From positions 1 to 51,444 of the forward strand of contig JAFWWK010000069.1 of the NCBI GenBank assembly GCA_017523615.1: a DNA stretch of 51,444 nucleotides. Reading direction: 5' to 3'. Under the pieces are notes generated by a model that was not told where the DNA came from, did no database searches, and saw nothing but the letters and a program-made list of their open reading frames with translations. A program made the position numbers and the translations under genes. Source of the stretch: Clostridia bacterium (GTDB taxonomy: Bacteria; Bacillota; Clostridia; Christensenellales; Aristaeellaceae). Below are positions 16,054 through 23,960 of this stretch, one piece after another. Within the stretch, counting starts at the first letter, position 1. Each line of letters opens with the position of its first letter.

Positions 16054-16112
16054 CAAAAAAATCATCAGGGATGAAAGCGTATCTGCCCCCATTCCTGATG
16101 GTCTTTTTTTTT
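16054..16112. terminator. Bidirectional terminator between convergent genes
   Basis: CATCAGGGATG (16063-16073) pairs with CATTCCTGATG (16090-16100) with one G-T wobble. It is flanked by an A-run on the left and a nine-base T-run on the right, so it can end transcripts from both sides. Confidence 0.85.
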
Positions 16113-16160
16113 ACGGTTTCAATATCCTGTAATCCCGTCCGGTGTACGCCGGTCCATGTC

Positions 16161-17918
16161 TTATATCGTTTCCTTTTCATCCGCTTCCTTCCTGGGCAGG
16201 AAACAGGTCAGGGCAACAAGCACGGCAGTGACCACACACAGTATGCGGACCGGCAGGCTGTTCGTCCACAGCATCCCGCCGATCTCCGCAAAAAAGAGGG
16301 CCAGCAAAAACACGGAATCCGCCGCCAGCAGCCATATGGGCTTGATCTTTTTGGGCAGGGAAAGCCGGATGGGCTTCGCCTTTGGCCCGATCGGCGTATA
16401 CGACAGCATCCAGAAAGCGTCCAGAAGCGATTTTCTCCTCTCTCCGGAGGTAATAACGATGAAAAGCGGCAGTCCCAGCGCGATGGTAAATATAAAATTG
16501 TTCCAGAATGCCCCGATCATCAGCGGTTCAAACCTTTGTGGGAAAAAGATCTGCAGTCCGAAGCTGAGCACCCAGGCGCAAGTGATGTCGCCAAGGAAAG
16601 CGGCCCAGACAAAGATAAGAATATTTTTCCAGGAATGAGCGTCGGGCATGCGGCCGGAAAGGCTTCGCCACACCTTCCAGGGGATGAAAGCGGCAAGAAA
16701 ATTGGCCGCGACCCCAAGAAGGACCGTTTTCCCGTAGACAGGCAGCCAGAACATATCCGCGATCAGGTTGCCCAGCGCGCAGACCAGGGCGCCCACAGGA
16801 CCGGCCAGGATGCCGGCGGATGGGGGGATGGCGTTCTGGGGCCGGACACCGGACAGGCCGCCCGCAAACTCCATCACGTGAATGGACGCGCCAAGAAGCA
16901 CATAGCAGGCCAAAACACCCAGGCACGCCAAAGCTATCTTCCCTTTGGGCAGCGTCTTCAGCGTCAGCGGCGAAGCCGCGCCGGGTGAAGAGGCCGCCGG
17001 CTGGACGATCCCGGGGGAATCTTCAACCGTTTTATCCTTCCTCCGGGACAGGAAATCCGTCCCGGCCACCACGGCGCCAACCGCGATGATCAGCGCCCCC
17101 ATCAGGGAGCGGAAGGTGAATATCTCCGCGGAGCTTAAGGTGCTTGGGATCAGCACCGCAAGTCCCAGGGTAACGATGGGCTCGGTGGCGGCGATCACGG
17201 TCACGCTGATGGCGTCGGCGTATTTTTCCGTATACATCAGCATGACATAGGCATACGCCTTGGAGAAAAAGGCGATGATCATGATATAGGACAGGGTCTC
17301 CGCCGACCAGGTGATCCTGCTGAAGGAACCAATATCCGTAAACAGCCACATCGCCAGTCCGACGGCCGCAGTGACCCAAAGCTGCAGAACTGTCAGCAGC
17401 AGGGGATCGGACTTGCGGGTGTAATCTGCCGCCAGCACCGTATACATGGACATCATCACGCAGGAAAGCAGCGTCCACACAATGCCCAGCAATCCGCCGC
17501 CTTCCGTGATGAATTTTCCCGACAGGTACAGCCCCACGAGGATGATGGCGATACCGGCCAAATTGTTGCGGCTGGGAAACTGTTTCCGGAAGATCAGGAT
17601 CAGCGGTACGATGACGATATTCAGGGCCGCAAGGGCGCTGACGGTGGAAGCCGGGAGGATATCCAGGCCCAGCTTTTCAAAAAGAATGTTGCCGGTGATC
17701 AGGGCTCCGAGGATCACGCCCCTAAGGAGCGCGGCGCGGTCCATCAGACGGAAAAGCTTGCGAAAGGCCACCGAAAGGATCAGCGCGGCAACGCCGGAGG
17801 TCAGGGTCACGTAGGCATATGCCGAAACCTCCTCCGGGATCTCCTTGATGAAAAGATAAGACGACGACCAGCACAGTGTGATGGACAGAAGGACGATGCG
17901 GAATTCTTTTTTGGTCAT
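16161..17918 (-). CDS. EamA/DMT transporter fused to an ECF S-component-like membrane domain
   Basis: 585 residues. The first about 300 carry the ten helices of a drug/metabolite transporter with both EamA halves (SSYLFIKEIP, LPASTVSALAALNIVIVPLIL, ATEPIVTLGLAVLI). After a charged linker (FLSRRKDKTVED) come about six further helices with SAGILAGPVGALVCALGNLIADMFW, which resembles the membrane S component of ECF vitamin or queuosine-precursor transporters. The order points to one polypeptide handling one substrate class in two ways. Start ATG has GGAGG upstream. No ECF ATPase gene is nearby. Confidence 0.75.
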   Translation of the reverse strand: MTKKEFRIVLLSITLCWSSSYLFIKEIPEEVSAYAYVTLTSGVAALILSVAFRKLFRLMDRAALLRGVILGALITGNILFEKLGLDILPASTVSALAALNIVIVPLILIFRKQFPSRNNLAGIAIILVGLYLSGKFITEGGGLLGIVWTLLSCVMMSMYTVLAADYTRKSDPLLLTVLQLWVTAAVGLAMWLFTDIGSFSRITWSAETLSYIMIIAFFSKAYAYVMLMYTEKYADAISVTVIAATEPIVTLGLAVLIPSTLSSAEIFTFRSLMGALIIAVGAVVAGTDFLSRRKDKTVEDSPGIVQPAASSPGAASPLTLKTLPKGKIALACLGVLACYVLLGASIHVMEFAGGLSGVRPQNAIPPSAGILAGPVGALVCALGNLIADMFWLPVYGKTVLLGVAANFLAAFIPWKVWRSLSGRMPDAHSWKNILIFVWAAFLGDITCAWVLSFGLQIFFPQRFEPLMIGAFWNNFIFTIALGLPLFIVITSGERRKSLLDAFWMLSYTPIGPKAKPIRLSLPKKIKPIWLLAADSVFLLALFFAEIGGMLWTNSLPVRILCVVTAVLVALTCFLPRKEADEKETI

Positions 17919-17991
17919 GATATCCTCCGCTCCCTCCCGGGAACTGCCGGAAAAACATTTTTTACCCGCAGGAATGAATCATTTTTTATTA

Positions 17992-18020
17992 ATTTTATAG
18001 CAAGATCAGAAATGCGTCAA
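17992..18020 (-). promoter_or_regulatory. Promoter of the EamA fusion gene
   Basis: TTGACG (18020-18015), 17-bp spacer, TAAAAT (17997-17992) on the minus strand; about 70 nt before the ATG. Confidence 0.75.
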
Positions 18021-18056
18021 GAGGCGCAAAAGCGCCGCGGCAGGGGGCATTCCCCA

Positions 18057-19295
18057 TTATTCGCCGATCACCAGGCGCAAATTGTCGCCTGTTTCCTCGC
18101 TCATCACCAGCGCCATATACTTTGAAAACGGGTTGTTCCCCCGACTCATCCAGAGGGCATACGCCGGATCATCCGTCCAGGAAGGGTCATCCTTCCTGTA
18201 GGTCCCGGAAAAATACGCCAGGTTGAACCTTGCTGCGTATTCCGCCATCATTTCGATCTCATCCCCGATCCCGGAAAGGCCGGCTTTGGCCTTGTCCGCG
18301 GTGATCCCGGCAAACCATTCCCTGCTCCTGTCCGGAAAACCCTCCGGCAGGAAAAGCCCGTACAGCGCCTTCGCGTCGTAAACAAGCGTCCCGTCCTCAC
18401 GAAGGGTCACCACGGCGTACCGGTGGGGCCACATGCAGAACGCGCCGAGAGCCGCGTCTGCCAGCCCGTCATCCCGCGCGATGTGCTGGATATGCAGGTG
18501 CCCCGACAGGTTCATTTTCACTCCGTAAGCCCTGCACAGCGACGCCATGCTTTCACTGCCGTACATCACAAAGTTATCCCTGTACAATTCGGTATGAGCC
18601 AGCAGGCCGTGATGCGTGGCGGTCACCACCCGAACGCCCTCCTTCCGGGCTTCTTGTAAAACGCCCTCCAGCCATGCGGCGTGCCGTGATGAGAACAGTC
18701 CGGGGGTCACAGCCATGTCCTGATAGATCGCGACGTCCGTCATGGCCACCCAAAGCTCATCGCTGACCTTCGCCGCATAGGAAAACCCGGCTTCACCCAT
18801 TTCCAGGTGATCGGCATATACAGCCGCAAAAACCTCCGGCGGCGTCCCGTCCACCCTGTAAACCATCCCGTCCCCATATCCCAGGGGCTCAGAAACGTTG
18901 ATGTCGTGATTGCCCGGGATCACCCATACCGGAATGCCTGCCTCCTCGACGGAAGCGAACCATTCAGCCAGAGCCCTGTGGCTCAGCTGTTCGCCGTTGA
19001 AGGCCAGGTCCCCGGTGACGATCAGCGCGTCGGGCCGTTCGGAAAGGACCGTCCGATAGAGCGCGGCCATCAGTTCCTCCCCATACTGCGTCGCCTTGCC
19101 GTCCCCTCGGCGAAGCGCCCGAAGAAAATAATCGCTTCCCCGGTACAGGGACGGCTCAAGGTAATGCAGGTCCGATACGGCCATCAGCTTTGTGTCAGCC
19201 ATCGCTCCGGCCGCCGAAAGCACCCACAGGGCGGCTATCAGCATGACCGCGGTTCGGAGCGGCAGCTTTTTCCCAAAGGAACAACGCTTAATCAT
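18057..19295 (-). CDS. Secreted calcineurin-like metallophosphoesterase
   Basis: About 412 residues from the ATG at 19295, chosen because it puts a signal peptide at the N-terminus (KKLPLRTAVMLIAALWVLSAAGAMA); an upstream ATG at 19352 is possible. All dinuclear-metal motifs are present: VSDLHY, VTGDLAFNG, GNHDIN, THHG and SGHLHIQH. Such exported enzymes cleave phosphodiesters or phosphomonoesters outside the membrane. It follows the flavodoxin gene after a 92-bp gap and may be co-transcribed. Confidence 0.88.
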   Translation of the reverse strand: MIKRCSFGKKLPLRTAVMLIAALWVLSAAGAMADTKLMAVSDLHYLEPSLYRGSDYFLRALRRGDGKATQYGEELMAALYRTVLSERPDALIVTGDLAFNGEQLSHRALAEWFASVEEAGIPVWVIPGNHDINVSEPLGYGDGMVYRVDGTPPEVFAAVYADHLEMGEAGFSYAAKVSDELWVAMTDVAIYQDMAVTPGLFSSRHAAWLEGVLQEARKEGVRVVTATHHGLLAHTELYRDNFVMYGSESMASLCRAYGVKMNLSGHLHIQHIARDDGLADAALGAFCMWPHRYAVVTLREDGTLVYDAKALYGLFLPEGFPDRSREWFAGITADKAKAGLSGIGDEIEMMAEYAARFNLAYFSGTYRKDDPSWTDDPAYALWMSRGNNPFSKYMALVMSEETGDNLRLVIGE

Positions 19296-19387
19296 CCTTT
19301 GCTTCCCCATTTCCAGGCGCCTCAAAGCGGACCGCCGGGAACTCTTCCGCATTCCGTCAAAAGTGCCGTCCCGCCGCTTGTTTGTCT

Positions 19388-19798
19388 TCAGCCGACAACG
19401 GACTTCGCGAAAGCGGCCGCGGCCGCCAGATCCTCAGCGTCCGGCTTGCCCTTATGTACCCCTTTGAATTCCCCCTTGCAGTGGAATTCCCGTGTTTCCA
19501 TTTTGATCCCGGCCTTGTCCGCCTCGGCCTTCACCTTTTTCCAGGTGGAATTCATCATGGCGGCCGATCCGAAATTGACGATCCTGCCGATCTTGCTCTT
19601 GTCAAGGGAGCGGATGAAAGCGCGGACCTCGGGATCGATGGTGAACGCGTAATACGAATTGCCGAGGAAAAGGATGTCCACCTTCTCCGCAACAGGAACA
19701 CTGATGGGAAGGGCTTCCGCCCCCACGGCCCGGGCCACAGCCTCGGCCAGGCGCTTTGTGTTGCCTGTTTTTGTGTAATACCTGACTGCGATTTTCAT
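19388..19798 (-). CDS. Flavodoxin family protein
   Basis: 136 residues from the ATG at 19798 (AAAGGAG upstream). The FMN phosphate loop YYTKTGNTKRLAEAVA lies at the N-terminus, followed by DILFLGNSYYAF for the isoalloxazine-facing loop. It carries electrons or acts in radical or oxidative metabolism. It lies 23 bp downstream of the MBL-rubredoxin gene, so the two probably form one operon and possibly one electron-transfer chain. Confidence 0.85.
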   Translation of the reverse strand: MKIAVRYYTKTGNTKRLAEAVARAVGAEALPISVPVAEKVDILFLGNSYYAFTIDPEVRAFIRSLDKSKIGRIVNFGSAAMMNSTWKKVKAEADKAGIKMETREFHCKGEFKGVHKGKPDAEDLAAAAAFAKSVVG

Positions 19799-19821
19799 AC
19801 CATGCTTCTCCTTTCTGCCAT

Positions 19822-20754
19822 TCACGCTTTGTTGAACTTGTCTTTCGGCTGCCGGCAGCGCGGACATTTCCAGTCGTCCGGGAGGTCTTCGAAAGCCGTT
19901 CCGTCATGCTCCGCGGGGTCGTAGACGTATCCGCATACGGAACAGATATACCTGCCGCTGGCTTCCTTTACCGCGATCTCCCCCACAGGAATCGTTTCGG
20001 GGGGATCGTCCAGATCGACGACCGCTTTTGCTTCCAGGTTCTCGCAGCCAAGCGGCGTATGGGTGGAAAGATAAACGGTGGGGTGGCTTTGGACGAATTC
20101 CCTCACCGCGTCCAGCGTTTTTCTGGCCGCCGCGATATCCTCGTAAACAATGGAAAGCCGGTTGGCGTACAGCGCTTCGTCCGTATAGGTCACATCGCCA
20201 TGGATCATATAATACAGCCCGCCGTCCTCCGCGATGACGATGCTGTTGCCCATTGTATGGCCTTTCGCCTCGATGAAATATACGCCGTCGGCGATCTTCC
20301 GGCACTTTTCAAAATTCGCGTAAGGGCCGTCCGTAAAATCGACGGGCGTCACGTTGGGGTAACTGAGTTCGGCGGCCTTGCATTCCTCGCGGGACGCATA
20401 GATCACCGCGTTCGGGAACGCACGCAATTCGCCGGTATGATCCGCGTGCTTGTGGGTGACCAGGATCTTGCTGACATGCTCCGGTCGATATCCGGCTTCC
20501 GCCAGCGCGTCTACATAGTTCCTTATCCTGACGCCCATATAGATGACGGTCTTTTCATCCGGCACGGCGTCCGGCGCTTCCGCAGGCATGCCGGTATCCA
20601 CCAGGATCACTTCTTTGCCCGTATCGATCACATAATTCTGCAGGTTGGAGCGATACCTTACGGAAGGATCGACCCCTTCCATCCCTTCGCCCCCAAAGGC
20701 GAGAGCCTGGGACATGAATCCGTTTTCATACAGTTTCACCGCGCTGATCTTCAT
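19822..20754 (-). CDS. MBL-fold hydrolase with C-terminal rubredoxin domain
   Basis: 310 residues from the ATG at 20754 (AAAGGAGG upstream). Residues 1-250 form a metallo-beta-lactamase fold with [10 protein letters not shown] (HxHxDH), a later GHTMGNS histidine and the HGDVTY aspartate. The C-terminus is a rubredoxin with CSVCG and CPRC separated by the usual spacing. Flavodiiron proteins have HxExDH; the histidine here indicates a lactonase-type zinc hydrolase, so this is not an ordinary split FDP. Coupling a hydrolase-type centre to an iron redox domain, with a flavodoxin next door, is unusual. Confidence 0.85.
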   Translation of the reverse strand: MKISAVKLYENGFMSQALAFGGEGMEGVDPSVRYRSNLQNYVIDTGKEVILVDTGMPAEAPDAVPDEKTVIYMGVRIRNYVDALAEAGYRPEHVSKILVTHKHADHTGELRAFPNAVIYASREECKAAELSYPNVTPVDFTDGPYANFEKCRKIADGVYFIEAKGHTMGNSIVIAEDGGLYYMIHGDVTYTDEALYANRLSIVYEDIAAARKTLDAVREFVQSHPTVYLSTHTPLGCENLEAKAVVDLDDPPETIPVGEIAVKEASGRYICSVCGYVYDPAEHDGTAFEDLPDDWKCPRCRQPKDKFNKA

Positions 20755-20825
20755 AAACCTTCCTCCTTTGATCGCAAATGGTTCGATCGGCTCGTCCGTT
20801 CCAATACTGGACCAGTTATACAGAT

Positions 20826-20950
20826 AAAAATGACATATCATTTTTATAGCGCCAAGGGCGCGTCTGAGATCGCATGAGACGGAATGACGCGCTTTGCGCG
20901 GCATGAGCGTGCCAAGCTCGCGGCATCTCAAATTGGCTAAACCAATTTGT
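20826..20950. repeat. Structured dispersed repeat, copy 1
   Basis: About 125 bp with hairpins AAAAATGA/TCATTTTT (20826-20845), GCGCC/GGCGC (20849-20861), an outer GAGAT/ATCTC stem (20866-20929) enclosing two small hairpins, and CAAATTGG/CCAATTTG (20929-20949). It begins 9 bp behind the sfsA stop codon on the minus strand. Copy 2 is at 38672-38797. Confidence 0.85.
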
Positions 20951-20958
20951 AATGAGTA

Positions 20959-21624
20959 TTACAGCATGTCCCCGGCTGTGACCGTCAGGCTGTCGGGCTC
21001 CGCGTGACACGGAAGAAACAGTATCCTGACTCCCGCCGCACGAGCTTCCCGGAACGCCCGGGCAAATTCCGGATGCGTTTCCTCGTTAGGCCGCACTTCA
21101 GTGATCCCGTCCATCTGTATGACGAAAGCAAGCGCCGCCTCCCAGCCCTCCGCCTGTGCGCGGATCAGCTCCCGGATGTGTTTTACACCCCGTGCCGTCG
21201 GGGCGTCCGGGAAATAGCCGACGCCGCCGATCTCCAGGGTGCAGCCCTTGACCTCCATCAGCCGGCGGACACTCCCCCGCCTTAAAAAGAAATCGATCCG
21301 GGAATCGCCATAACGGTATTCGGGGATGATCTCGTCAAAGCCCCGCGTATCCAGCCATTCCCGCGCGGCGGCATTCGGCGCCTGACTGTCGATATTGACC
21401 AGCAGGCCGCCTCTTTTGCGGACGGCGACCAGGTCATAGATCGTTTTCCTTCCGGGCGTCCCCGGTGAGGTCAGATACACCTCTGCTCCCGGCAGCAGCA
21501 GCTCCCGGCAGCGGCCCGTGTTTTTCACATGCACTGTCTCGGTCCTGCCGTTCAATTCCACCCGGGCGACAAACCGATTCAGCCGATCGATAAACACGCC
21601 CCGCACGATATTCTTATACCGCAT
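20959..21624 (-). CDS. sfsA: SfsA, DNA/RNA nuclease-like sugar fermentation protein
   Basis: 221 residues from the ATG at 21624 (GGAGG 5 nt upstream; an upstream ATG at 21672 lacks a spaced site). Family blocks: GVFIDRLNRFVARVELNG, HVKNTGRCRELLLPG, SRIDFFLRR, LMEVKGCTL and YFPDAPTARGVKH. The E-V-K and D residues match the nuclease-like active site proposed for SfsA. Its cellular role remains vague across bacteria. The gene stands alone, followed by the structured repeat. Confidence 0.95.
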   Translation of the reverse strand: MRYKNIVRGVFIDRLNRFVARVELNGRTETVHVKNTGRCRELLLPGAEVYLTSPGTPGRKTIYDLVAVRKRGGLLVNIDSQAPNAAAREWLDTRGFDEIIPEYRYGDSRIDFFLRRGSVRRLMEVKGCTLEIGGVGYFPDAPTARGVKHIRELIRAQAEGWEAALAFVIQMDGITEVRPNEETHPEFARAFREARAAGVRILFLPCHAEPDSLTVTAGDML

Positions 21625-21975
21625 CTCAGCCTCCGCCCGCGAGATCCTTCCCTTCGCGCGCAAAACGCTCATTCTCCCTTAATGATAAAATGCGATCACC
21701 ATGCTGTCGGATTTGCCCCGGGAGTGTTCGGCAATACCCCATCCGGGAGCGTTCTCATGTTCTTCCCATCAAAATCATTTTCTTTTTTTATTCTATCATA
21801 TTGTTTTCTGCTGAACAACCATTAAAAAATCAGAACCGCACCGGGGCTTGATATGGCCGGCCGCCGCCTTCGCAGGGGATGCGAAAGCCGCGTATCTTAT
21901 GCGCGGCAACGGAAGCCATGTCCTTCATGCCTGCGGCCGCTGTCATGGCACGGCTGACGGAAGACTTTGCCGCAT

Positions 21976-22007
21976 CAAAAAAGGACCCGGGCGGATCCTT
22001 CTTTTTC
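21976..22007 (-). terminator. Terminator downstream of purC
   Basis: On the minus strand AAGGATCC and GGGTCCTT form a stem (21981-22000) followed by TTTTTT. The remainder of 21625-22103 shows no gene. Confidence 0.75.
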
Positions 22008-22103
22008 CTTTTTCGGGAGGCATCAATGACTCTTGCGGTCTGCAGATCTTATCAGCCGGTGTCGGAGAGATCCTCCACGGAAATGAGATATTATTCCTTA
22101 ATT

Positions 22104-22967
22104 TCAGGCAATGCTTTCCCCGGTCAGCATCCGGTAAGCCTGGCGGTATTTTTCAATGGTTTTGTCCACCACATCCTGGGGCAGGGTCCAGTTGTGTCCT
22201 TCGTGGCTCTTCAGCCAGTCGCGGGCATACTGCTTGTCGAACGAAGGCTGGGGACGGCCGGCCTCATAGCCCTCCAGGGGCCAGAAGCGGGAGGAATCCG
22301 GCGTCAGCATTTCATCGGCAAGGACGATGTTCCCGTCCCTGTCCAGACCGAATTCAAACTTGGTGTCGGCGATGATGATCCCACGCTCCAGGGCGTAATC
22401 GGCGCATTTACGATATAAAGCCAGGGTATAGTCACGCAGCTTTTCGGCATATTCCCGTCCTTTGCCGGGAAAATACTTTTCCAGGTGAGCGACGCTCTCC
22501 TCATAGGAAATGTTCTGGTCGTGTTCACCGATCTCCGCCTTGGTGGAAGGAGTGTAGATAGCCTCGGGAAGCTTCTGGCTTTCCTTCAGGCCTTCGGGCA
22601 GGGCGATGCCGCAGACCCTGCCGGTCTTGCAGTAGCTGGCCCAGCCGGAGCCGGTGATATAACCGCGGACGATGCATTCAAGCGGAAGCATCTCCAGCTT
22701 GCGGCACAGCATGCTGCGGCCCGCGAAATCCGCGGTGCGGAAAAACGCTGGCATGTCGTTCACATCGGCGGAGAGCATATGATTAGGCAGGATATCCTCC
22801 GTCATGCCGAACCAGAAACGGGACATACCCGTCAGCACCCGGCCTTTGCCGGTGACGGTATTGTTCAGGATCACGTCAAAGCAGCTGATGCGGTCGGTGG
22901 CCACCATAATGAGGCTGTCCCCGTTGTCGTAGATCTCCCGGACTTTTCCTTCCTTGAATGGCTTCAT
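22104..22967 (-). CDS. purC: Phosphoribosylaminoimidazole-succinocarboxamide synthase (SAICAR synthetase)
   Basis: 287 residues, ATG preceded by AAGGAG. It joins aspartate to CAIR with ATP in de novo purine synthesis. Family blocks: GKVREIYD, MVATDRISCFDVI, LECIVRGYITGSGW, IADTKFEFG, LADEMLTPDSSRFW and SFDKQYARDWL. Length matches the longer PurC type. It is not next to other pur genes here. A strong hairpin lies in its leader. Confidence 0.97.
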   Translation of the reverse strand: MKPFKEGKVREIYDNGDSLIMVATDRISCFDVILNNTVTGKGRVLTGMSRFWFGMTEDILPNHMLSADVNDMPAFFRTADFAGRSMLCRKLEMLPLECIVRGYITGSGWASYCKTGRVCGIALPEGLKESQKLPEAIYTPSTKAEIGEHDQNISYEESVAHLEKYFPGKGREYAEKLRDYTLALYRKCADYALERGIIIADTKFEFGLDRDGNIVLADEMLTPDSSRFWPLEGYEAGRPQPSFDKQYARDWLKSHEGHNWTLPQDVVDKTIEKYRQAYRMLTGESIA

Positions 22968-22993
22968 TTTTGTGATCTCCTTGCTGCGCAGAA

Positions 22994-23050
22994 TGGGACC
23001 GCGTTCGCCGCGGCCCCATGAGTTTATCACAGTAAAAAAGGCGCGGTCAA
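22994..23050 (-). promoter_or_regulatory. purC promoter with leader hairpin
   Basis: TTGACC (23050-23045), 18-bp spacer, TAAACT (23026-23021). The leader then contains GGG(G)CCGCG and CGCGGTCCC (about 23018-22994), a GC-rich hairpin ahead of the AAGGAG site. There is no T-run behind it, so it is not a plain terminator; its role is unknown. Confidence 0.6.
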
Positions 23051-23066
23051 GCGCTGGCGCAAAATA

Positions 23067-23762
23067 TCATTCCTCGCCGTCAGAAATGTCCGGGCGGCCC
23101 TTCCTTCTCCAGTAACCGAGGATGGAAAACATCTGCAGGCTGTCCCCCAGGTATGCGGCGGCGATCAGGACGCCCCGATAATCCAGGTCCTTCATCAATA
23201 TGAACAGCCCGGCCGGTACCAGTCCCACCGTTAGGATGTTCATGAGCGCCAAGCTCCGTGAGACATGCACATCCCCGGAAAGAAGGGCGGCCGTTACGGC
23301 AATCACCGCAAAGATCTGCAGCACCAGGCACACCCCGGCTGCCGGACCAACAGCCAGGAGGATCTCGGTAACGCTCTTCACTGCCGCCGCACTGGCCATG
23401 CCGCCCATAGCCCTGATCAGAAGCGGACCAAAGCAGAAAAGAAGGAAATGCAAAAGCACACCGGTGCTTCTTGCACCTATACCGAAAAGGTACAGTCCGC
23501 GCCGGATATGATGGCAGTGGGTCCGGATGATCCTGTAACCGGACCAGAGCCCGCAAAGCAAAAACAAATGTCCTAACACTCCAAGCCCTGCTGACAGCGC
23601 GACGCGCCATACCGGCAGGCGGCCCCAGGCGGCAATGCCTGAAGCGCTGATGGAAAAACCCTCAAAGCACAGGGACAGGCACACCGCCATGGCAAGCACC
23701 AGCCCTCCCAAGACGCCAAGGAGTGCCAAATTCCTATTGCTCGTTGTTTTTTCCAATTTCAA
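23067..23762 (-). CDS. Integral membrane protein, unrecognised
   Basis: 231 residues with about six hydrophobic segments (LALLGVLGGLVLAMAVCLSL, GVLLHFLLFCFGPLLI, ALMNILTVGLVPAGLFILM). The start is TTG, with GGGGG 4 nt upstream. HCHHIRRG near the middle is a basic, histidine-rich cytoplasmic turn, and the C-terminus is charged (YWRRKGRPDISDGEE). I do not recognise a family with confidence. Confidence 0.65.
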   Translation of the reverse strand: MKLEKTTSNRNLALLGVLGGLVLAMAVCLSLCFEGFSISASGIAAWGRLPVWRVALSAGLGVLGHLFLLCGLWSGYRIIRTHCHHIRRGLYLFGIGARSTGVLLHFLLFCFGPLLIRAMGGMASAAAVKSVTEILLAVGPAAGVCLVLQIFAVIAVTAALLSGDVHVSRSLALMNILTVGLVPAGLFILMKDLDYRGVLIAAAYLGDSLQMFSILGYWRRKGRPDISDGEE

Positions 23763-23893
23763 TGATCCCCCTTGATATCACCAAAAACTCCGGAAGACCC
23801 TGCACACAGGCCTGTCGGAATCCTGTCCGGACCATCCCCCTGTCCGATAAGCGAACATGAAAAAAATATCATAATCATTCAAAAAAAGCAACT

Positions 23894-23923
23894 GTTAAAA
23901 AAGTCTCCCCAAACCGGGGAGAC
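23894..23923 (-). terminator. Terminator of the SH3-repeat gene
   Basis: GTCTCCCC (23903-23910) and GGGGAGAC (23916-23923) form a perfect 8-bp stem; on the minus strand it is followed by TTTTTT. Confidence 0.92.
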
Positions 23924-23960
23924 GCTTTTATTAGCGGATATGGATCATTGTCGCCAGATA

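Noticed and set aside
14738..16180. 480-codon frame antisense to the HTH/TPR gene
   Set aside because: High-GC shadow: residue composition is low-complexity, with no start site or motif; the + frame has clear domains.
19822..20754. Flavodiiron protein
   Set aside because: No fused flavodoxin, and HxHxDH instead of HxExDH metal ligands.
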